From NCBI GenBank assembly GCA_016177735.1, contig JACOUS010000014.1, positions 124,001 to 188,000 on the forward strand: a stretch of 64,000 nt of DNA, read 5' to 3'. The notes below the pieces were generated by a model that made no database searches, was not told the origin of the DNA, and saw only the letters and a program-made list of their open reading frames with translations. This document shows positions 17,107 to 26,423 of this stretch, in pieces. The translations under genes were made by a program, and so were the position numbers. Positions within the stretch are counted from its first letter, which is position 1, and every line of letters begins with the position of its first letter. Source of the stretch: Ignavibacteriales bacterium. GTDB lineage: Bacteria > Bacteroidota > Ignavibacteria > Ignavibacteriales > Melioribacteraceae.

Positions 17107-18225
17107 TTATTCCACCCAATCAGCAGCAAACACATTTGTATCGCGGGTTGGTTTTCTATCTGCTCTTCTGTTGGAACACCAAACTAATTTTTTGCCGTCG
17201 AACGAGAACATCGGGAAAGCATCGAACGTGCCGGAGTTTGTAATTTTTTCTAAACCGGTTCCGTCAACATTAATCATAAATATATCAAAGATGCGTCCGC
17301 CTTTATCCATCGAATGATGATTTGAGCAGAACAAAATTTTCTTTCCATCAGGATGAAAAAACGGCGCCCAATTAGCACCCGGTAAATCGGTAACTTTCCG
17401 GACATTTTTTCCATCGATATCCGCAACGTAAATATTTAGCGCTTTAGGTTCAACAAATCCGTCTGTAAGAAGTTTTTTATAAGTTTCGGCGTCATCATTT
17501 TGCGGTCTGCTTGCCCGCCAAACAATTTGTTTGGAATCGGGCGAAAAGAAAGCGCCGCCATCGTAGCCGAGTGTGTCTGTTAACTGCAAATATTCGCCGG
17601 TTTGTAAATTGTAACGCCACAAATCAAGATCGCCCGAACGCGTTGAAGTAAACACAATATATTTTCCATCCGGCGAAACCGTTGCTTCGGCATCGTAGCC
17701 TTCTCCGCCGATTAACAACTTTTCATTTCTGCCGTCTGCATCTGCGGTATATATTTCATAAGATTTATAGATGTGCCACACATATCTGCCGCCGGAAAAC
17801 ATAACTGTTGCCGGACATTTATCATCTGCTGCATGAGTGGATGCATAAATTATTTTTCCATTCTTCAAAAAATAACTGCAAGTGGTTCTTCCCTTCCCGG
17901 TTGAAACAAGCATGTATTGATTTCCATTTTCAAGCGGCGAGCCGTCTGCATTCATTTTAAATATTTGATCGCAGCCTTGAGAATTTATTTTATCCCAATC
18001 GCTTTGAAAAATTAATTGCCTGCTGTCAAAACTCCAGTATGCTTCTGCATTGTTACCGCCGAATGTAAGCTGGCGGATATTTTTCAGGTGAACTTCGCCG
18101 TCAAATCTCAGCGAATCTTTCGAAGAGTCACTCAATCTATTTACCGACGAAGAATTAACTGCGGCGGCAAGAAATAATAAAACCGGGAACACTCCAAAAA
18201 ATTTTAGAGCGGATTTAAGTTTCAT
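17107..18225 (-). CDS. Exported TolB-like beta-propeller (PD40 repeat) protein
   Basis: This 372-residue protein has a signal-like N-terminus (ALKFFGVFPVLLFLAAAVNSS) and at least six WD40-like PD40 repeats, each with a SPDGK-type turn (VSPDGKYIVFTSTRSGDLDLW, FSPDSKQIVWRASR, FHPDGKKILFCSN, FSFDGKKLVWCSNRR). This predicts a periplasmic or exported six-bladed propeller of the TolB type. Family members bind peptides or proteins, but I cannot name a ligand, and no peptidase domain is attached. It follows lgt by 15 bases on the same strand and is likely co-transcribed with it. Confidence 0.8.
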   Translation of the reverse strand: MKLKSALKFFGVFPVLLFLAAAVNSSSVNRLSDSSKDSLRFDGEVHLKNIRQLTFGGNNAEAYWSFDSRQLIFQSDWDKINSQGCDQIFKMNADGSPLENGNQYMLVSTGKGRTTCSYFLKNGKIIYASTHAADDKCPATVMFSGGRYVWHIYKSYEIYTADADGRNEKLLIGGEGYDAEATVSPDGKYIVFTSTRSGDLDLWRYNLQTGEYLQLTDTLGYDGGAFFSPDSKQIVWRASRPQNDDAETYKKLLTDGFVEPKALNIYVADIDGKNVRKVTDLPGANWAPFFHPDGKKILFCSNHHSMDKGGRIFDIFMINVDGTGLEKITNSGTFDAFPMFSFDGKKLVWCSNRRADRKPTRDTNVFAADWVE

Positions 18226-18240
18226 ATCATTTTTCTGTTG

Positions 18241-19026
18241 TTACTGGATCTTAATTACTTTTTTGTCTTTACGAAGAAGAAGATAAACACCAAGCAGTAC
18301 AAACGGAATGCTCAAAAGCTGTCCCATATTTAACGTCATGCCTTGTTCAAAATAAGTTTGATCTTCTTTTAAAAATTCTACAAAGAATCTGAATCCAAAT
18401 ACAAACACGAGAAACATCCCGAGCAGAAAACCCGGTTTCAATTTTGCAAACGCACGGAGATAGATTAAAAACAGAATTACAAAAACGACGAGATATGCAA
18501 TTGCTTCGTACAACTGTGCCGGATGGCGCGGAACATTATCTACCGATGCAAATACAAACGACCACGGCAGTTCAGCCGGCTTGCCGATAATTTCCGAGTT
18601 GAACAAATTTCCCATTCGAATGAAAAAACCGGAAAGCGCTACTGTAATTACAATTCTATCGACCACCCAAAGGTAGTTGTACTCTTTTTTCTTTTTTGTG
18701 AATAAGTAAAGCGCCAACAAAATTCCTATTGCCGCACCATGGCTCGCGAGTCCGCCTTTCCACACTTGCAAAATTTCAAGGGGGTTAGCCAAATAATAAG
18801 AAGGATTATAAAAGAAACAATGCCCCAGCCGCGCGCCGAATACTGTCCCCAAAATCATGTACCAGATTAAATCGTTCATATCGTTTTCCGGCTTGCTCTC
18901 TTTTTTGAAAACGACATGCATGATCTGATAACCAACAATAAAAGAGAGCGCAAAGAGCAATCCGTACCAGCGGATTGTGAAAGGTCCTATTGTAAATATG
19001 TCGGGGCTAACATTCCAGTAGATCAA
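18241..19026 (-). CDS. lgt: Prolipoprotein diacylglyceryl transferase
   Basis: This 261-residue inner-membrane enzyme moves a diacylglyceryl group from phosphatidylglycerol onto the lipobox cysteine of prolipoproteins. Seven hydrophobic segments are visible. Signature segments are IRWYGLLFALSF near the N-terminus, GGLASHGAAIG (catalytic-region His), the Lgt signature around RMGNLFNSEIIGKP and PRHPAQLYEA. The size is normal. It should serve the lipoproteins in this window, including BamD and the proteins at 40629 and 41782. It is followed closely by the PD40-propeller gene. Confidence 0.96.
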   Translation of the reverse strand: MIYWNVSPDIFTIGPFTIRWYGLLFALSFIVGYQIMHVVFKKESKPENDMNDLIWYMILGTVFGARLGHCFFYNPSYYLANPLEILQVWKGGLASHGAAIGILLALYLFTKKKKEYNYLWVVDRIVITVALSGFFIRMGNLFNSEIIGKPAELPWSFVFASVDNVPRHPAQLYEAIAYLVVFVILFLIYLRAFAKLKPGFLLGMFLVFVFGFRFFVEFLKEDQTYFEQGMTLNMGQLLSIPFVLLGVYLLLRKDKKVIKIQ

Positions 19027-19130
19027 GGCAGCTCTGATTTTTGTAAGTGGATTGTCAATTTTCGGACAAATTTAGTAATTGAATGGTAATAAACCAAACG
19101 GACTGTGACTGATTTAGATACTGGATGCTG

Positions 19131-19250
19131 GATGCACAATTCTGGATAAAAATAGAACATTCATGCACTCGTGCATCAATGCTTTTAAATTCCTACTTCG
19201 TAAATCCAAGATTGCCTTCGTATTTCGAACTTCGTACCTCGCACTTGTGA
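19131..19250. repeat. Intergenic repeat words upstream of lgt
   Basis: The region contains ACTTCGTACCTCGCACTT at 19229-19246, matching 17 of 18 bases of a word inside the aceF coding region (36927-36944), and GAACATTCATGCACTCGTGCATCAATG with a TGCAC/GTGCA inversion. No gene is seen in 19027-19254. Confidence 0.6.
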
Positions 19251-19254
19251 AGTG

Positions 19255-19914
19255 TTACTCTTTCCAAATAAAATCGAAGAGAAGATACGAAGCGGTGAGC
19301 ATGATTACATCGTAGCAAACCAGAACTAAAATTTCCACAAGCGAATCGTTGATGGAATTGCCGTCCATTGCAAATTTTGTGAGTTCGAGTAAAGTTAAAA
19401 TCAGCGGAAGTAAAATAGGAAATGAAAGCACCGGATAGAGTGTTCCTTTCGATGAAGCTTTGGAAATTATTGCCGCAATTATTGTGGATGAAATTGCAAT
19501 GCCGATATTTCCGAAAAGGAATGCAACCGCAAACAGAAAAATGTTTTTGATGATAAACGATTCGAACAGAACGAAGAATAAAAATGTGATTGCAAAGTTC
19601 ATCAGGAATACGAGAAGCAGATTGAAAATGAGTTTACCGGAAAAAATTGTTGAGGGCGAAGCAATCAGGTGAAGTGTCATTGTTGTACCGCGTTCTTCTT
19701 CGGAAACAAATGCGCGCGAAAGTCCGGACATAGCCGAGAAGAAAATTACAACCCACAAAAGTCCGCCGGTTAAATATTCGGTAATCTTTTCACTGCCGAT
19801 GGAAAACATTATCACGCTGATGGTAACGAGAATAAACATTGCAAGCGCGTTAATAGCGTAGCGCGTCCGCAGTTCCGATTCCCAATCTTTTTTGAATAAC
19901 GAATATGCTTTCAT
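19255..19914 (-). CDS. ccmB: Haem exporter permease CcmB
   Basis: This 219-residue inner-membrane protein has six hydrophobic segments and is the permease half of the CcmAB transporter in system I cytochrome c maturation. The N-terminal KDWESELRTRYAINALAMF and the EEERGTTMTL stretch are characteristic. I place the start at 19914 (MKAYSLFKKD), preceded by AAAGGAA; an open frame extends 19 codons further upstream but is composed of repeat sequence. It lies 90 bases downstream of ccmA on the same strand. ccmC and the remaining maturation genes are not in this window. Confidence 0.9.
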   Translation of the reverse strand: MKAYSLFKKDWESELRTRYAINALAMFILVTISVIMFSIGSEKITEYLTGGLLWVVIFFSAMSGLSRAFVSEEERGTTMTLHLIASPSTIFSGKLIFNLLLVFLMNFAITFLFFVLFESFIIKNIFLFAVAFLFGNIGIAISSTIIAAIISKASSKGTLYPVLSFPILLPLILTLLELTKFAMDGNSINDSLVEILVLVCYDVIMLTASYLLFDFIWKE

Positions 19915-19925
19915 CTTTTCCTTTG

Positions 19926-19982
19926 CGAACTCTCGGCTTTGCGAGAGATATTTCCCGCAAAGTCCCGGCAAAAACGCCGGGC
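19926..19982. repeat. Palindromic repeats between ccmA and ccmB
   Basis: Two hairpins: TCTCG-GCTTTG-CGAGA (19931-19946) and CCCGGC-AAAAAC-GCCGGG (19964-19981). The latter is followed on the minus strand by no T-run, so these look like repeat elements rather than a terminator, though they could stabilise or process the ccmA-ccmB mRNA. Confidence 0.6.
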
Positions 19983-20003
19983 AAGCGCAGAGTTCACAGT
20001 GTA

Positions 20004-20648
20004 TTATATTTTTTTATTCTGTTTATAGTTTTCGAGATTCAATACTTCGTTGCACAACTGTAAATCCGAATCTTCGTTCGATGCAACGAGAACAAGATTC
20101 TTCTTCCCTTCTTCGGAAATTATTCCGTAAACAATTTCTTTGCCGGAGTTATCAAGATTTGAAACCGGCTCATCCAAAATTATTAATTGCGGCTCGTGCA
20201 GAAGTGCAAAAATAAATTTGAGCCGCTGCTTCATTCCCGATGAATACCCGCGCACAAGATCATTTCTTCTATCAAACAAATTCACTTGAGCGAGAAGATA
20301 ATCAGCTCTTTGCTTGTTGAATTTTATTCCCCTGATATTCGAAAAATGGATCAGATTTTCTTCCGCTGTAAACTCATCGTACAAAAAAAGATAGGGCGAA
20401 ACAAACCCGATGTAATCATGAAGTTTTTCGCCTTCAATAATTTTTTGAGATGAGGTGTGAACAATTTTTCCGCGTGTCGGTGAAATTATATTCGAAATAA
20501 TTTTTACAAGTGTTGATTTACCCGATCCGTTCGGTCCGGCAATACCGTAAACATTTCCGGATTCAAATGTGAGATTCAACCCGTCAAACACGAGACGTCT
20601 GCCGAAATACTTAACAACGTTATCGAGAGTTAAAGTATAATCAATCAT
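20004..20648 (-). CDS. ccmA: Haem exporter ATP-binding protein CcmA
   Basis: This 214-residue ABC ATPase has Walker A GPNGSGKST, Q-loop region GFVSPYLFLYDE, signature YSSGMKQR and Walker B LIILDEP with SNLD. In system I cytochrome c biogenesis CcmA works with CcmB and CcmCDE to release holo-CcmE, and ccmB follows directly here. The start overlaps the end of the upstream metalloprotease gene by 8 bases, indicating co-translation in a long operon beginning at bamD. A different ABC substrate is possible, but the CcmB neighbour makes the haem role likely. Confidence 0.9.
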   Translation of the reverse strand: MIDYTLTLDNVVKYFGRRLVFDGLNLTFESGNVYGIAGPNGSGKSTLVKIISNIISPTRGKIVHTSSQKIIEGEKLHDYIGFVSPYLFLYDEFTAEENLIHFSNIRGIKFNKQRADYLLAQVNLFDRRNDLVRGYSSGMKQRLKFIFALLHEPQLIILDEPVSNLDNSGKEIVYGIISEEGKKNLVLVASNEDSDLQLCNEVLNLENYKQNKKI

Positions 20649-22254
20649 TCAGAATTACAAACTTCCCTTTTTTGTTTAGTGTATCTGTTTTGACATAATA
20701 AAAATATACGCCTGTACCGAGCCGGTTGCCGCTTTTGTCCAACACGTTCCAACTAACAGTCATGTTATTGTGGTCAACGGTTTGGCTTCCCGAAAAAACA
20801 AGATTCATATCGACGGAATAAATATATATATCGGCTGAAGTGCTCACTCCATCAGCCGGAAAATAAATAAAGCCGTCATTCGAATATTTGAACGGCTGCG
20901 GGAAGGCATAATCGACAGTAGCAAAATGCCCTTGCCCGGCAGATTTATTAAGAATATTTGATTCGACAAGCCGTAAAGGGAACTCGCTTTCAAGCTTGGA
21001 GTAGTAGCCTTCGAATATTTGTTTGTAGCCGCTTCCGTCTTGTGTTGAAACTGCATATGATAATTTTGTAAGTGAATCCGGTTTTGCAACTCCGTTTGTT
21101 ACATCTGCATTTGTGATAATTGTAATCAGCGTATCGATACCTTGACCGGTATTATTATAATAGAAAAGAAAATTTGTTGATACCGGTTCGGTAGAAATTT
21201 CCATCGACTGCTGCGGCAGTGTTAATTCTATAGTAGGCTTAACTTTCGGATAGTTTGCCGCCTCTTCAAAATATTTTCCGGCTTGCGCTCTCTCTTTTGT
21301 AAAATAGAGCCACTGCCCGAATGTATTGAACTCTGCTTTAAATGTAGAACTGTATTCTGCAATTGCATCCCTAATTGCATAAAGCGCACGTTCGGTGCGC
21401 ATCAATTCCCAAATTCTTTTTAGTATGTCAAATCCAAAACGGTCTTTCAAAAAAATATTCCAGATTGCGAGATTGTAACCGCCATATTGGTCAATCATTG
21501 TTTCGTACGTTTTGTCGAAAAAACTTTTCAAGTAGCCGTAGTAATCATTAACATCATCAAATACGAATTCTTCCATTGCCGTGGAAGTTATTTCGTGGTA
21601 AAATGAATCGGCATTGCGAAAAACATAATTTCCCATTTGTATTGCATGATGAAATTCATGGGCGGCAGTTACACGCGCGGCTTCAATTCCATGGGTATAT
21701 GTACTTGAAAAATCATTGTCTATTTCAATGTAACTCGTATAAGTTTCTGCTGTCAACGGATCTTCGTTATAAGTATTACCGTAATAACTGGCAGCAAGAT
21801 TTGCAATGTACACATCATATTTATCGTCACCGCCTTGCCCGTTATCTTTCGGCGGAGACGGGTAGCCGAGTATGTTGACTTCAAAATTATAGGACGAATC
21901 GAACGCGGCTGCAAGCTGGTTCAAATCGTAACCGGGTTTGTTTGTACCGATTGTATCGTAATGAATTCTAAAAAAACCCGAAGGCGAAACAAAACTTTTT
22001 TGCGATTGGGGTCTCGTTAGTAAACTGCTCAACACTTTTTTCTGTTTCGGATCAAACTTATCGTAATTCAATTTCACTTCGTTCGCAATTCCGAATCCGC
22101 ATTTAACCAGCTCTTCTTCAATTGCCGCGGCTACGCCGATTGCTTCTGTTCCCAATCGGATTTTGATAAACTCATTGTAGAGGGAATCTAAATTTTGCGC
22201 GTTGAGCTTGAATGCAAATGCAGTGAGCAAGGATAGATAGAGAAATTTTTTCAT
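20641..22254 (-). CDS. Exported HExxH metalloprotease-like protein (MXAN_6640 type)
   Basis: This 537-residue protein has a signal peptide (MKKFLYLSLLTAFAFKLNAQ). The zinc-protease motif HEFHHAIQ lies near residue 200, with a downstream Glu (TSTAMEEFVFDDV) that could be the third ligand; this arrangement matches what is annotated as the MXAN_6640 family of putative metalloproteases. The C-terminal 90 residues (FKYSNDGFIYFPA ... NRLGTGVYFYYVKTDT) form a beta-sandwich of the FlgD-Ig/T9SS type A-like kind, without the QNYPNPFNP start. It overlaps the FG-GAP gene upstream by 4 bases and ccmA downstream by 8. Secretion by T9SS is plausible but less certain than for the M28 peptidase. Confidence 0.8.
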   Translation of the reverse strand: MKKFLYLSLLTAFAFKLNAQNLDSLYNEFIKIRLGTEAIGVAAAIEEELVKCGFGIANEVKLNYDKFDPKQKKVLSSLLTRPQSQKSFVSPSGFFRIHYDTIGTNKPGYDLNQLAAAFDSSYNFEVNILGYPSPPKDNGQGGDDKYDVYIANLAASYYGNTYNEDPLTAETYTSYIEIDNDFSSTYTHGIEAARVTAAHEFHHAIQMGNYVFRNADSFYHEITSTAMEEFVFDDVNDYYGYLKSFFDKTYETMIDQYGGYNLAIWNIFLKDRFGFDILKRIWELMRTERALYAIRDAIAEYSSTFKAEFNTFGQWLYFTKERAQAGKYFEEAANYPKVKPTIELTLPQQSMEISTEPVSTNFLFYYNNTGQGIDTLITIITNADVTNGVAKPDSLTKLSYAVSTQDGSGYKQIFEGYYSKLESEFPLRLVESNILNKSAGQGHFATVDYAFPQPFKYSNDGFIYFPADGVSTSADIYIYSVDMNLVFSGSQTVDHNNMTVSWNVLDKSGNRLGTGVYFYYVKTDTLNKKGKFVILND

Positions 22255-24386
22255 TTAACTCTGCTGATGTTGATGAAATCGTCCGATGTTTTGGAATAAA
22301 CGAGATATTCCTTTTTACCATTAAAAACTGCGGCAATATAACTATTGATCTCTTTTGATTCAAAGACATCTTCTATCCCCAAATTGCGGAGATTATTTTT
22401 TACCCTGAGTGCTTTCATCGCACCGCTTTGTTTATCGTACATAAAAATTGAACTGCCGTTGTCGTCATCAACATATTTCACAAACTTTTTTGCCGGCACA
22501 AAATTTTTCACTTCAAAATTTTTAATCCTCTTTCCGCCGGCAAGAATAAAATTTGTCAATTCGTTTTTCTTGAACCAAGCAAAAGCGAGATTGTTGTGAA
22601 TATCTTTGTCTTCGAAGCCGATAACATCGTAACTTTGCGAGAGAGCCGGAATATCTGTAATCTTTTTTGTGCCGGTAATTTTCATGTTGTATGTTGACTG
22701 TACAAGCGACAAAGTATTCTTGCTGAACGAGAAATGAAATATCTCTTTGTAAACATCGAACAAAAGTGCGGCACTTTGGAAATTTGAAGTTATCTCTTGA
22801 ATTCCGGAACTGATATATCTGAAGTCTTTGAAATCGAACGACTGCATGAAGAGTTTGCCGTTCTTGTTTATCAAAACAAAAATTGTCTGCCGGTCTTTCA
22901 ATCGATCGCTTGTAATTTTTAATTCGATGATCGGTCCTTCTGCATAAAGAATTTTTCTGCCGAATTTTTTATCGATAAAATTTACACGCAAAAGTTCTAT
23001 CACTTTGCTGCTTCTCGAATAACAGAAAAAAGTTTTTCTTGCCGATTGCATTTCATCAACAACAACATCATCATAATTTTGAATCAACGGAACGCTGAAA
23101 TAATTTCTGAACAATTTATCTTTTTCGCCGACAAGCAGAACCAGCTTTTGTTTTTCTTCATCGATAAAAAAGATGTCTTCCGATTTGTCGTTATAAAGAT
23201 CGAACGAACCGATGATGCCCGGCTTGCCTCCGAGCGCAAGCGAAAAATTATCATCCGACGAAGGAACTCTATCAACAACATAAATTTTTCCGTTTGAATC
23301 GAGCACGCTTAAGACCCGTCCGCTTCTGTCAACAAAAGAATTCAGATCGGTAACGCCTTCTCTTTTAAGATAAAGCTGCGGCGGATAAAAAACGTTTGTG
23401 CTCTGTGCGAAAATTAAGTAGAGACTTCCGGTTTTTGTATTGATGAAAGCAATATCGTTGTAGCCGTCGGCGTTAAAATCGAGAATGGTAAACTTATCCG
23501 GTTTAACCGGTGTGCTGATAAAAAATTTTTGATCGAAAGCAGAGACCGAATCACCGGCAAAAACTTGAAAACCGCTGCTGTGCGAAGTAACGAGATCGGT
23601 AAACCCGTCGCTGTTCAAGTCTTCCGTTTTCAAATCAATGATTTCCGGTTCCGAGCCGAACGTTCTCGTTTCATTAAAACTGCCGTCAGCATTGTTGCTG
23701 AAAAGCACGATGGAATTTTTGAGGAAGTTAACCGCGGCAATATCGGGATACAAATCGTAATCGAGATCAACAAAATATGCTTGAGAAAAAATTTCATTGG
23801 AGACTTTTTGAAATTCGCGGAGACCTTTTGCCGATTCTTTAAAAATGGAAATTCCGTTGAACGAACTTCCCGAAACTAAAATTTCTTTTCTGCCGTCGCG
23901 GTCGATATCTGCAGCATCAATTGCGGATGGATACGAATCTAAAATTATTTTTGACTGCGTAGCCGCACTGCCGGATCTGGAAAAGTTTATTATTCCAATT
24001 TGTCTTCCGCCTCTCGAAGCATAAACAAATCGTTTTCCTTTTTCACCGGAACTGAGCGGACGCAGATCATAAAAAGGAACATGAAAATATCTTTCCGACG
24101 GTGCGCCGCTTTTTGTGTTATCGCGGAACTGCACAAAATATTTGTTTGACTTTCCGTCGAACGAAATAAAATCGCGCCAGCCGTCGGCATTAAAATCAAC
24201 CGCATGAATTAAAAATTGTGACTGCTTTGCGGCAAATTCATTGAATCTGCAGAAACCGTTTATCGGCAAATAGTTGATCGTTTCGGTTTGTGCAGTTATT
24301 CGGGAAGCAAAAAAGAATAATAAGATTAGAGGACTAATCCGCGTCCGGTCTTTTTTCAAGCCGTGCTTTTCTTCTTTTAAGGGCAT
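22251..24386 (-). CDS. Exported FG-GAP/VCBS-repeat beta-propeller protein
   Basis: This protein of about 711 residues has a hydrophobic signal segment (SPLILLFFFASRITAQ) and at least five calcium-loop repeats: DFNADGWRDF, DIDRDGRKEI, DLDYDLYPDI, DLNSDGFTDL, DFNADGYNDI. These define an integrin-like FG-GAP propeller in the first half; the C-terminal half has no recognisable domain. The start is uncertain. The ATG at 24386 overlaps the thioesterase gene by 53 bases; a TTG at 24359 (LKKDRTRISPL) would give a cleaner signal peptide and a 26-base overlap. It overlaps the downstream metalloprotease gene by 4 bases. It probably binds ligands or matrix at the cell surface; no specific role is evident. 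Confidence 0.75.
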   Translation of the reverse strand: MPLKEEKHGLKKDRTRISPLILLFFFASRITAQTETINYLPINGFCRFNEFAAKQSQFLIHAVDFNADGWRDFISFDGKSNKYFVQFRDNTKSGAPSERYFHVPFYDLRPLSSGEKGKRFVYASRGGRQIGIINFSRSGSAATQSKIILDSYPSAIDAADIDRDGRKEILVSGSSFNGISIFKESAKGLREFQKVSNEIFSQAYFVDLDYDLYPDIAAVNFLKNSIVLFSNNADGSFNETRTFGSEPEIIDLKTEDLNSDGFTDLVTSHSSGFQVFAGDSVSAFDQKFFISTPVKPDKFTILDFNADGYNDIAFINTKTGSLYLIFAQSTNVFYPPQLYLKREGVTDLNSFVDRSGRVLSVLDSNGKIYVVDRVPSSDDNFSLALGGKPGIIGSFDLYNDKSEDIFFIDEEKQKLVLLVGEKDKLFRNYFSVPLIQNYDDVVVDEMQSARKTFFCYSRSSKVIELLRVNFIDKKFGRKILYAEGPIIELKITSDRLKDRQTIFVLINKNGKLFMQSFDFKDFRYISSGIQEITSNFQSAALLFDVYKEIFHFSFSKNTLSLVQSTYNMKITGTKKITDIPALSQSYDVIGFEDKDIHNNLAFAWFKKNELTNFILAGGKRIKNFEVKNFVPAKKFVKYVDDDNGSSIFMYDKQSGAMKALRVKNNLRNLGIEDVFESKEINSYIAAVFNGKKEYLVYSKTSDDFINISRVK

Positions 24387-24822
24387 CTTCAAATCTTCGT
24401 TTTTCATCGACTGTTTCGGGAAGTATCTCAAAAGTTTCAACCGGTTTATTGTTTTCATCAACGCTTACAAAAGTTAAATATGCTGTATTAGTATGAATCT
24501 TCGTTCCTTGTGTAAAAGATTCCGCAAAAACTTTTACGCCCACTTCCATCGATGTTTTGAATGCTCTGTTAACGGACGCAGTTAAAGTTACAACATTGCC
24601 GAGTTTGATCGGATGATGAAAATCAATCCGATCAACCGAAGCAGTAACACAAACTCTTTGCGAATGTTTTGCAGATGAAAGCGCCGCGCAGATATCAATC
24701 CAGTGCATCAACTGTCCGCCCAAAAGATTTCCGAGTTGATTTGTGTGATGCGGCAGAACCAATTCAGTCATTGTAACAATTGATTCGCCAACTTTTTTAC
24801 TGCGTCTCTGTTTTTCTTCCAT
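24334..24822 (-). CDS. Acyl-CoA thioesterase of the hotdog fold
   Basis: This 162-residue protein is close in layout to YciA/BACH-type acyl-CoA hydrolases. The segments GESIVTMTELVLPHHTNQLG, NLLGGQLMHWIDICAALSS and RIDFHHPIKLGNVVTL follow the hotdog fold's central helix and acidic catalytic region (Asp in HWID). It should hydrolyse acyl-CoA in the cytoplasm; the chain-length preference is unknown. Its start overlaps the bamD stop by one base (TAATG) and its end overlaps the FG-GAP gene, so it sits in the middle of a tightly packed operon. Confidence 0.9.
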   Translation of the reverse strand: MEEKQRRSKKVGESIVTMTELVLPHHTNQLGNLLGGQLMHWIDICAALSSAKHSQRVCVTASVDRIDFHHPIKLGNVVTLTASVNRAFKTSMEVGVKVFAESFTQGTKIHTNTAYLTFVSVDENNKPVETFEILPETVDEKRRFEDALKRRKARLEKRPDAD

Positions 24823-25574
24823 TACTGTTTAGAGCTTAGTGATGCTTCAAGTTGTTGAAGTTCCGGCGCATTTTCATCGTCGGGAAATCTGCTCAGAAAA
24901 ACTCCGATATCGGCAAGTGCATCGTTGTTCATTTCTTTGCGTACTTCAATTTTGATTTTATTGTAAAGAGCCAGCGGCGCATATTTGGTATCGTGATAAA
25001 TTTCAAAAACCATAGTATAATATTTTATCGCGGCTTTGTCGTATTCCATCTTTTCATAAATCACCGCACTTTGAAATTCTTTTTGAGCGAGCCGTTCGTT
25101 CAACTCTTTAATTTTTGCTTCGGCTGTCTCTACCTTTTTATCCGAAGGGAAAAAATCTATGAATGCCTGAAATTCTTCGATTGCTTTTTTTGTGTACGAT
25201 TGATCGAGTTGATAAGACGGCGCCAATTGATAATATGATTCTGCAAGCATGTATTGAGCTTCGGGCACAAAAGGACTTGCCGGCGTATTACGTATAAGTT
25301 TGCTGAATTCGTATGCACCAAGCAAAAACTGCCCGCGTTTGAAATACGTCATGCCCAAATAATATTGCGCATCGTCATTAACTGTACTGCCGGGATACTG
25401 CAATGTTATATTCTGAAATTCGTTTACGGCAATTTCGTAATCTTCATCGTTGTATAATTGAAGCGCATAATTAAAATATTCTTCTGCATTGAATTTGCTC
25501 GTATCAACAGAGCTTGTACATGCGGAAATAAAAAACAGACTTAACAAAGATGGAAACAAAACTCTCTTCAACAA
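24822..25574 (-). CDS. bamD: Outer-membrane assembly lipoprotein BamD
   Basis: This 250-residue lipoprotein has a signal peptide ending in the lipobox FISAC (Cys19). Five TPR-like helical pairs follow, with YFNYALQLYNDEDYEIAVNEF, DDAQYYLGMTYFKRGQFLLG and a YMLAESYY repeat, as in BamD/YfiO. BamD is an essential periplasmic partner of BamA in inserting beta-barrel proteins such as the receptor and DUF5916 protein in this window. It is the first gene of the tight leftward run to ccmB. The size and repeat number are normal for the family. Confidence 0.9.
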   Translation of the reverse strand: MLKRVLFPSLLSLFFISACTSSVDTSKFNAEEYFNYALQLYNDEDYEIAVNEFQNITLQYPGSTVNDDAQYYLGMTYFKRGQFLLGAYEFSKLIRNTPASPFVPEAQYMLAESYYQLAPSYQLDQSYTKKAIEEFQAFIDFFPSDKKVETAEAKIKELNERLAQKEFQSAVIYEKMEYDKAAIKYYTMVFEIYHDTKYAPLALYNKIKIEVRKEMNNDALADIGVFLSRFPDDENAPELQQLEASLSSKQ

Positions 25575-25652
25575 GAATATTTCTCCGTTTTTAGTATAAT
25601 TCGTTTGTAAAGATAATTAAAATGCATTAGCTGTAAAAATGCAAACAGACCG

Positions 25653-26246
25653 TTACTTGCTTCTTATAGTAAATAACAAAATAACAGTTACGATTAAAGT
25701 CCCGACAACTATAATTGGTTCCAAAAGATTTGAAAATACCGGCGGAGGCGGAATCTGTGATTTTGTAAATGGAAGCGATTCATTTTCGAGAGCGGTTATC
25801 TCTTCAATTCTTACCGAATCTCTGTACGTTTCATTGAAATCTATCGAAGAAAATTTTTTTTCGCTGTTTGAAATTATAGCCGAGCCTTGCACAACAATAA
25901 ATCTTTCAACATAATAATCTCCGAAAAATCCGTCTTTAAAAGATTCGCCGTAACTTGTAGAAATGTTTGCGATATTGTATTCCAAATTTGCTGAGCCGCT
26001 TTCTTGTTTGATATTGTACGAGTGTTTGATAAACGAATCCAAAATTTTTGCACGTAAAAATTGGTATTCCGGCGGTGAACTGAATTTGAAACTGAATGCA
26101 TTATCCCTTTTGTTTAAAACGGAATCAATCTTGTCTGCGCTTTGATCCAATAACGAGTAAACAATTTCAAGATTTGTTTTTGTCTGCGGATGAGCAAATC
26201 CGGCAAACACGGATAAACAAAATGCGATTAGAAATATCTTCTTCAA
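25653..26246 (-). CDS. Exported protein of unknown function with C-terminal membrane anchor
   Basis: This 197-residue protein has a signal peptide (KKIFLIAFCLSVFAGFAHPQ), a soluble domain, a short proline run (SQIPPPPVF) and a C-terminal hydrophobic segment (LLEPIIVVGTLIVTVILLFTI) followed by RSK. This predicts a periplasmic domain anchored by a single C-terminal membrane helix. I do not recognise the family. It lies 78 bases upstream of bamD on the same strand, so it may be the real first gene of that operon. Confidence 0.7.
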   Translation of the reverse strand: MKKIFLIAFCLSVFAGFAHPQTKTNLEIVYSLLDQSADKIDSVLNKRDNAFSFKFSSPPEYQFLRAKILDSFIKHSYNIKQESGSANLEYNIANISTSYGESFKDGFFGDYYVERFIVVQGSAIISNSEKKFSSIDFNETYRDSVRIEEITALENESLPFTKSQIPPPPVFSNLLEPIIVVGTLIVTVILLFTIRSK

Positions 26247-26423
26247 TAGAATTAAAATTTGGTTTTAAACTGCGGACAAATTAGATAATCACAAAAGTAA
26301 TTTCAAATGGAAAAAGAAAAGGTTGTTTCTAAAATAATATTCAAAAAACAAATCCGCGAAAATCCGATTTTATCTGCGTGCTATTTTTTAAAAAGTTTAT
26401 TTTAGAAACAAGCTCTCACAAAA

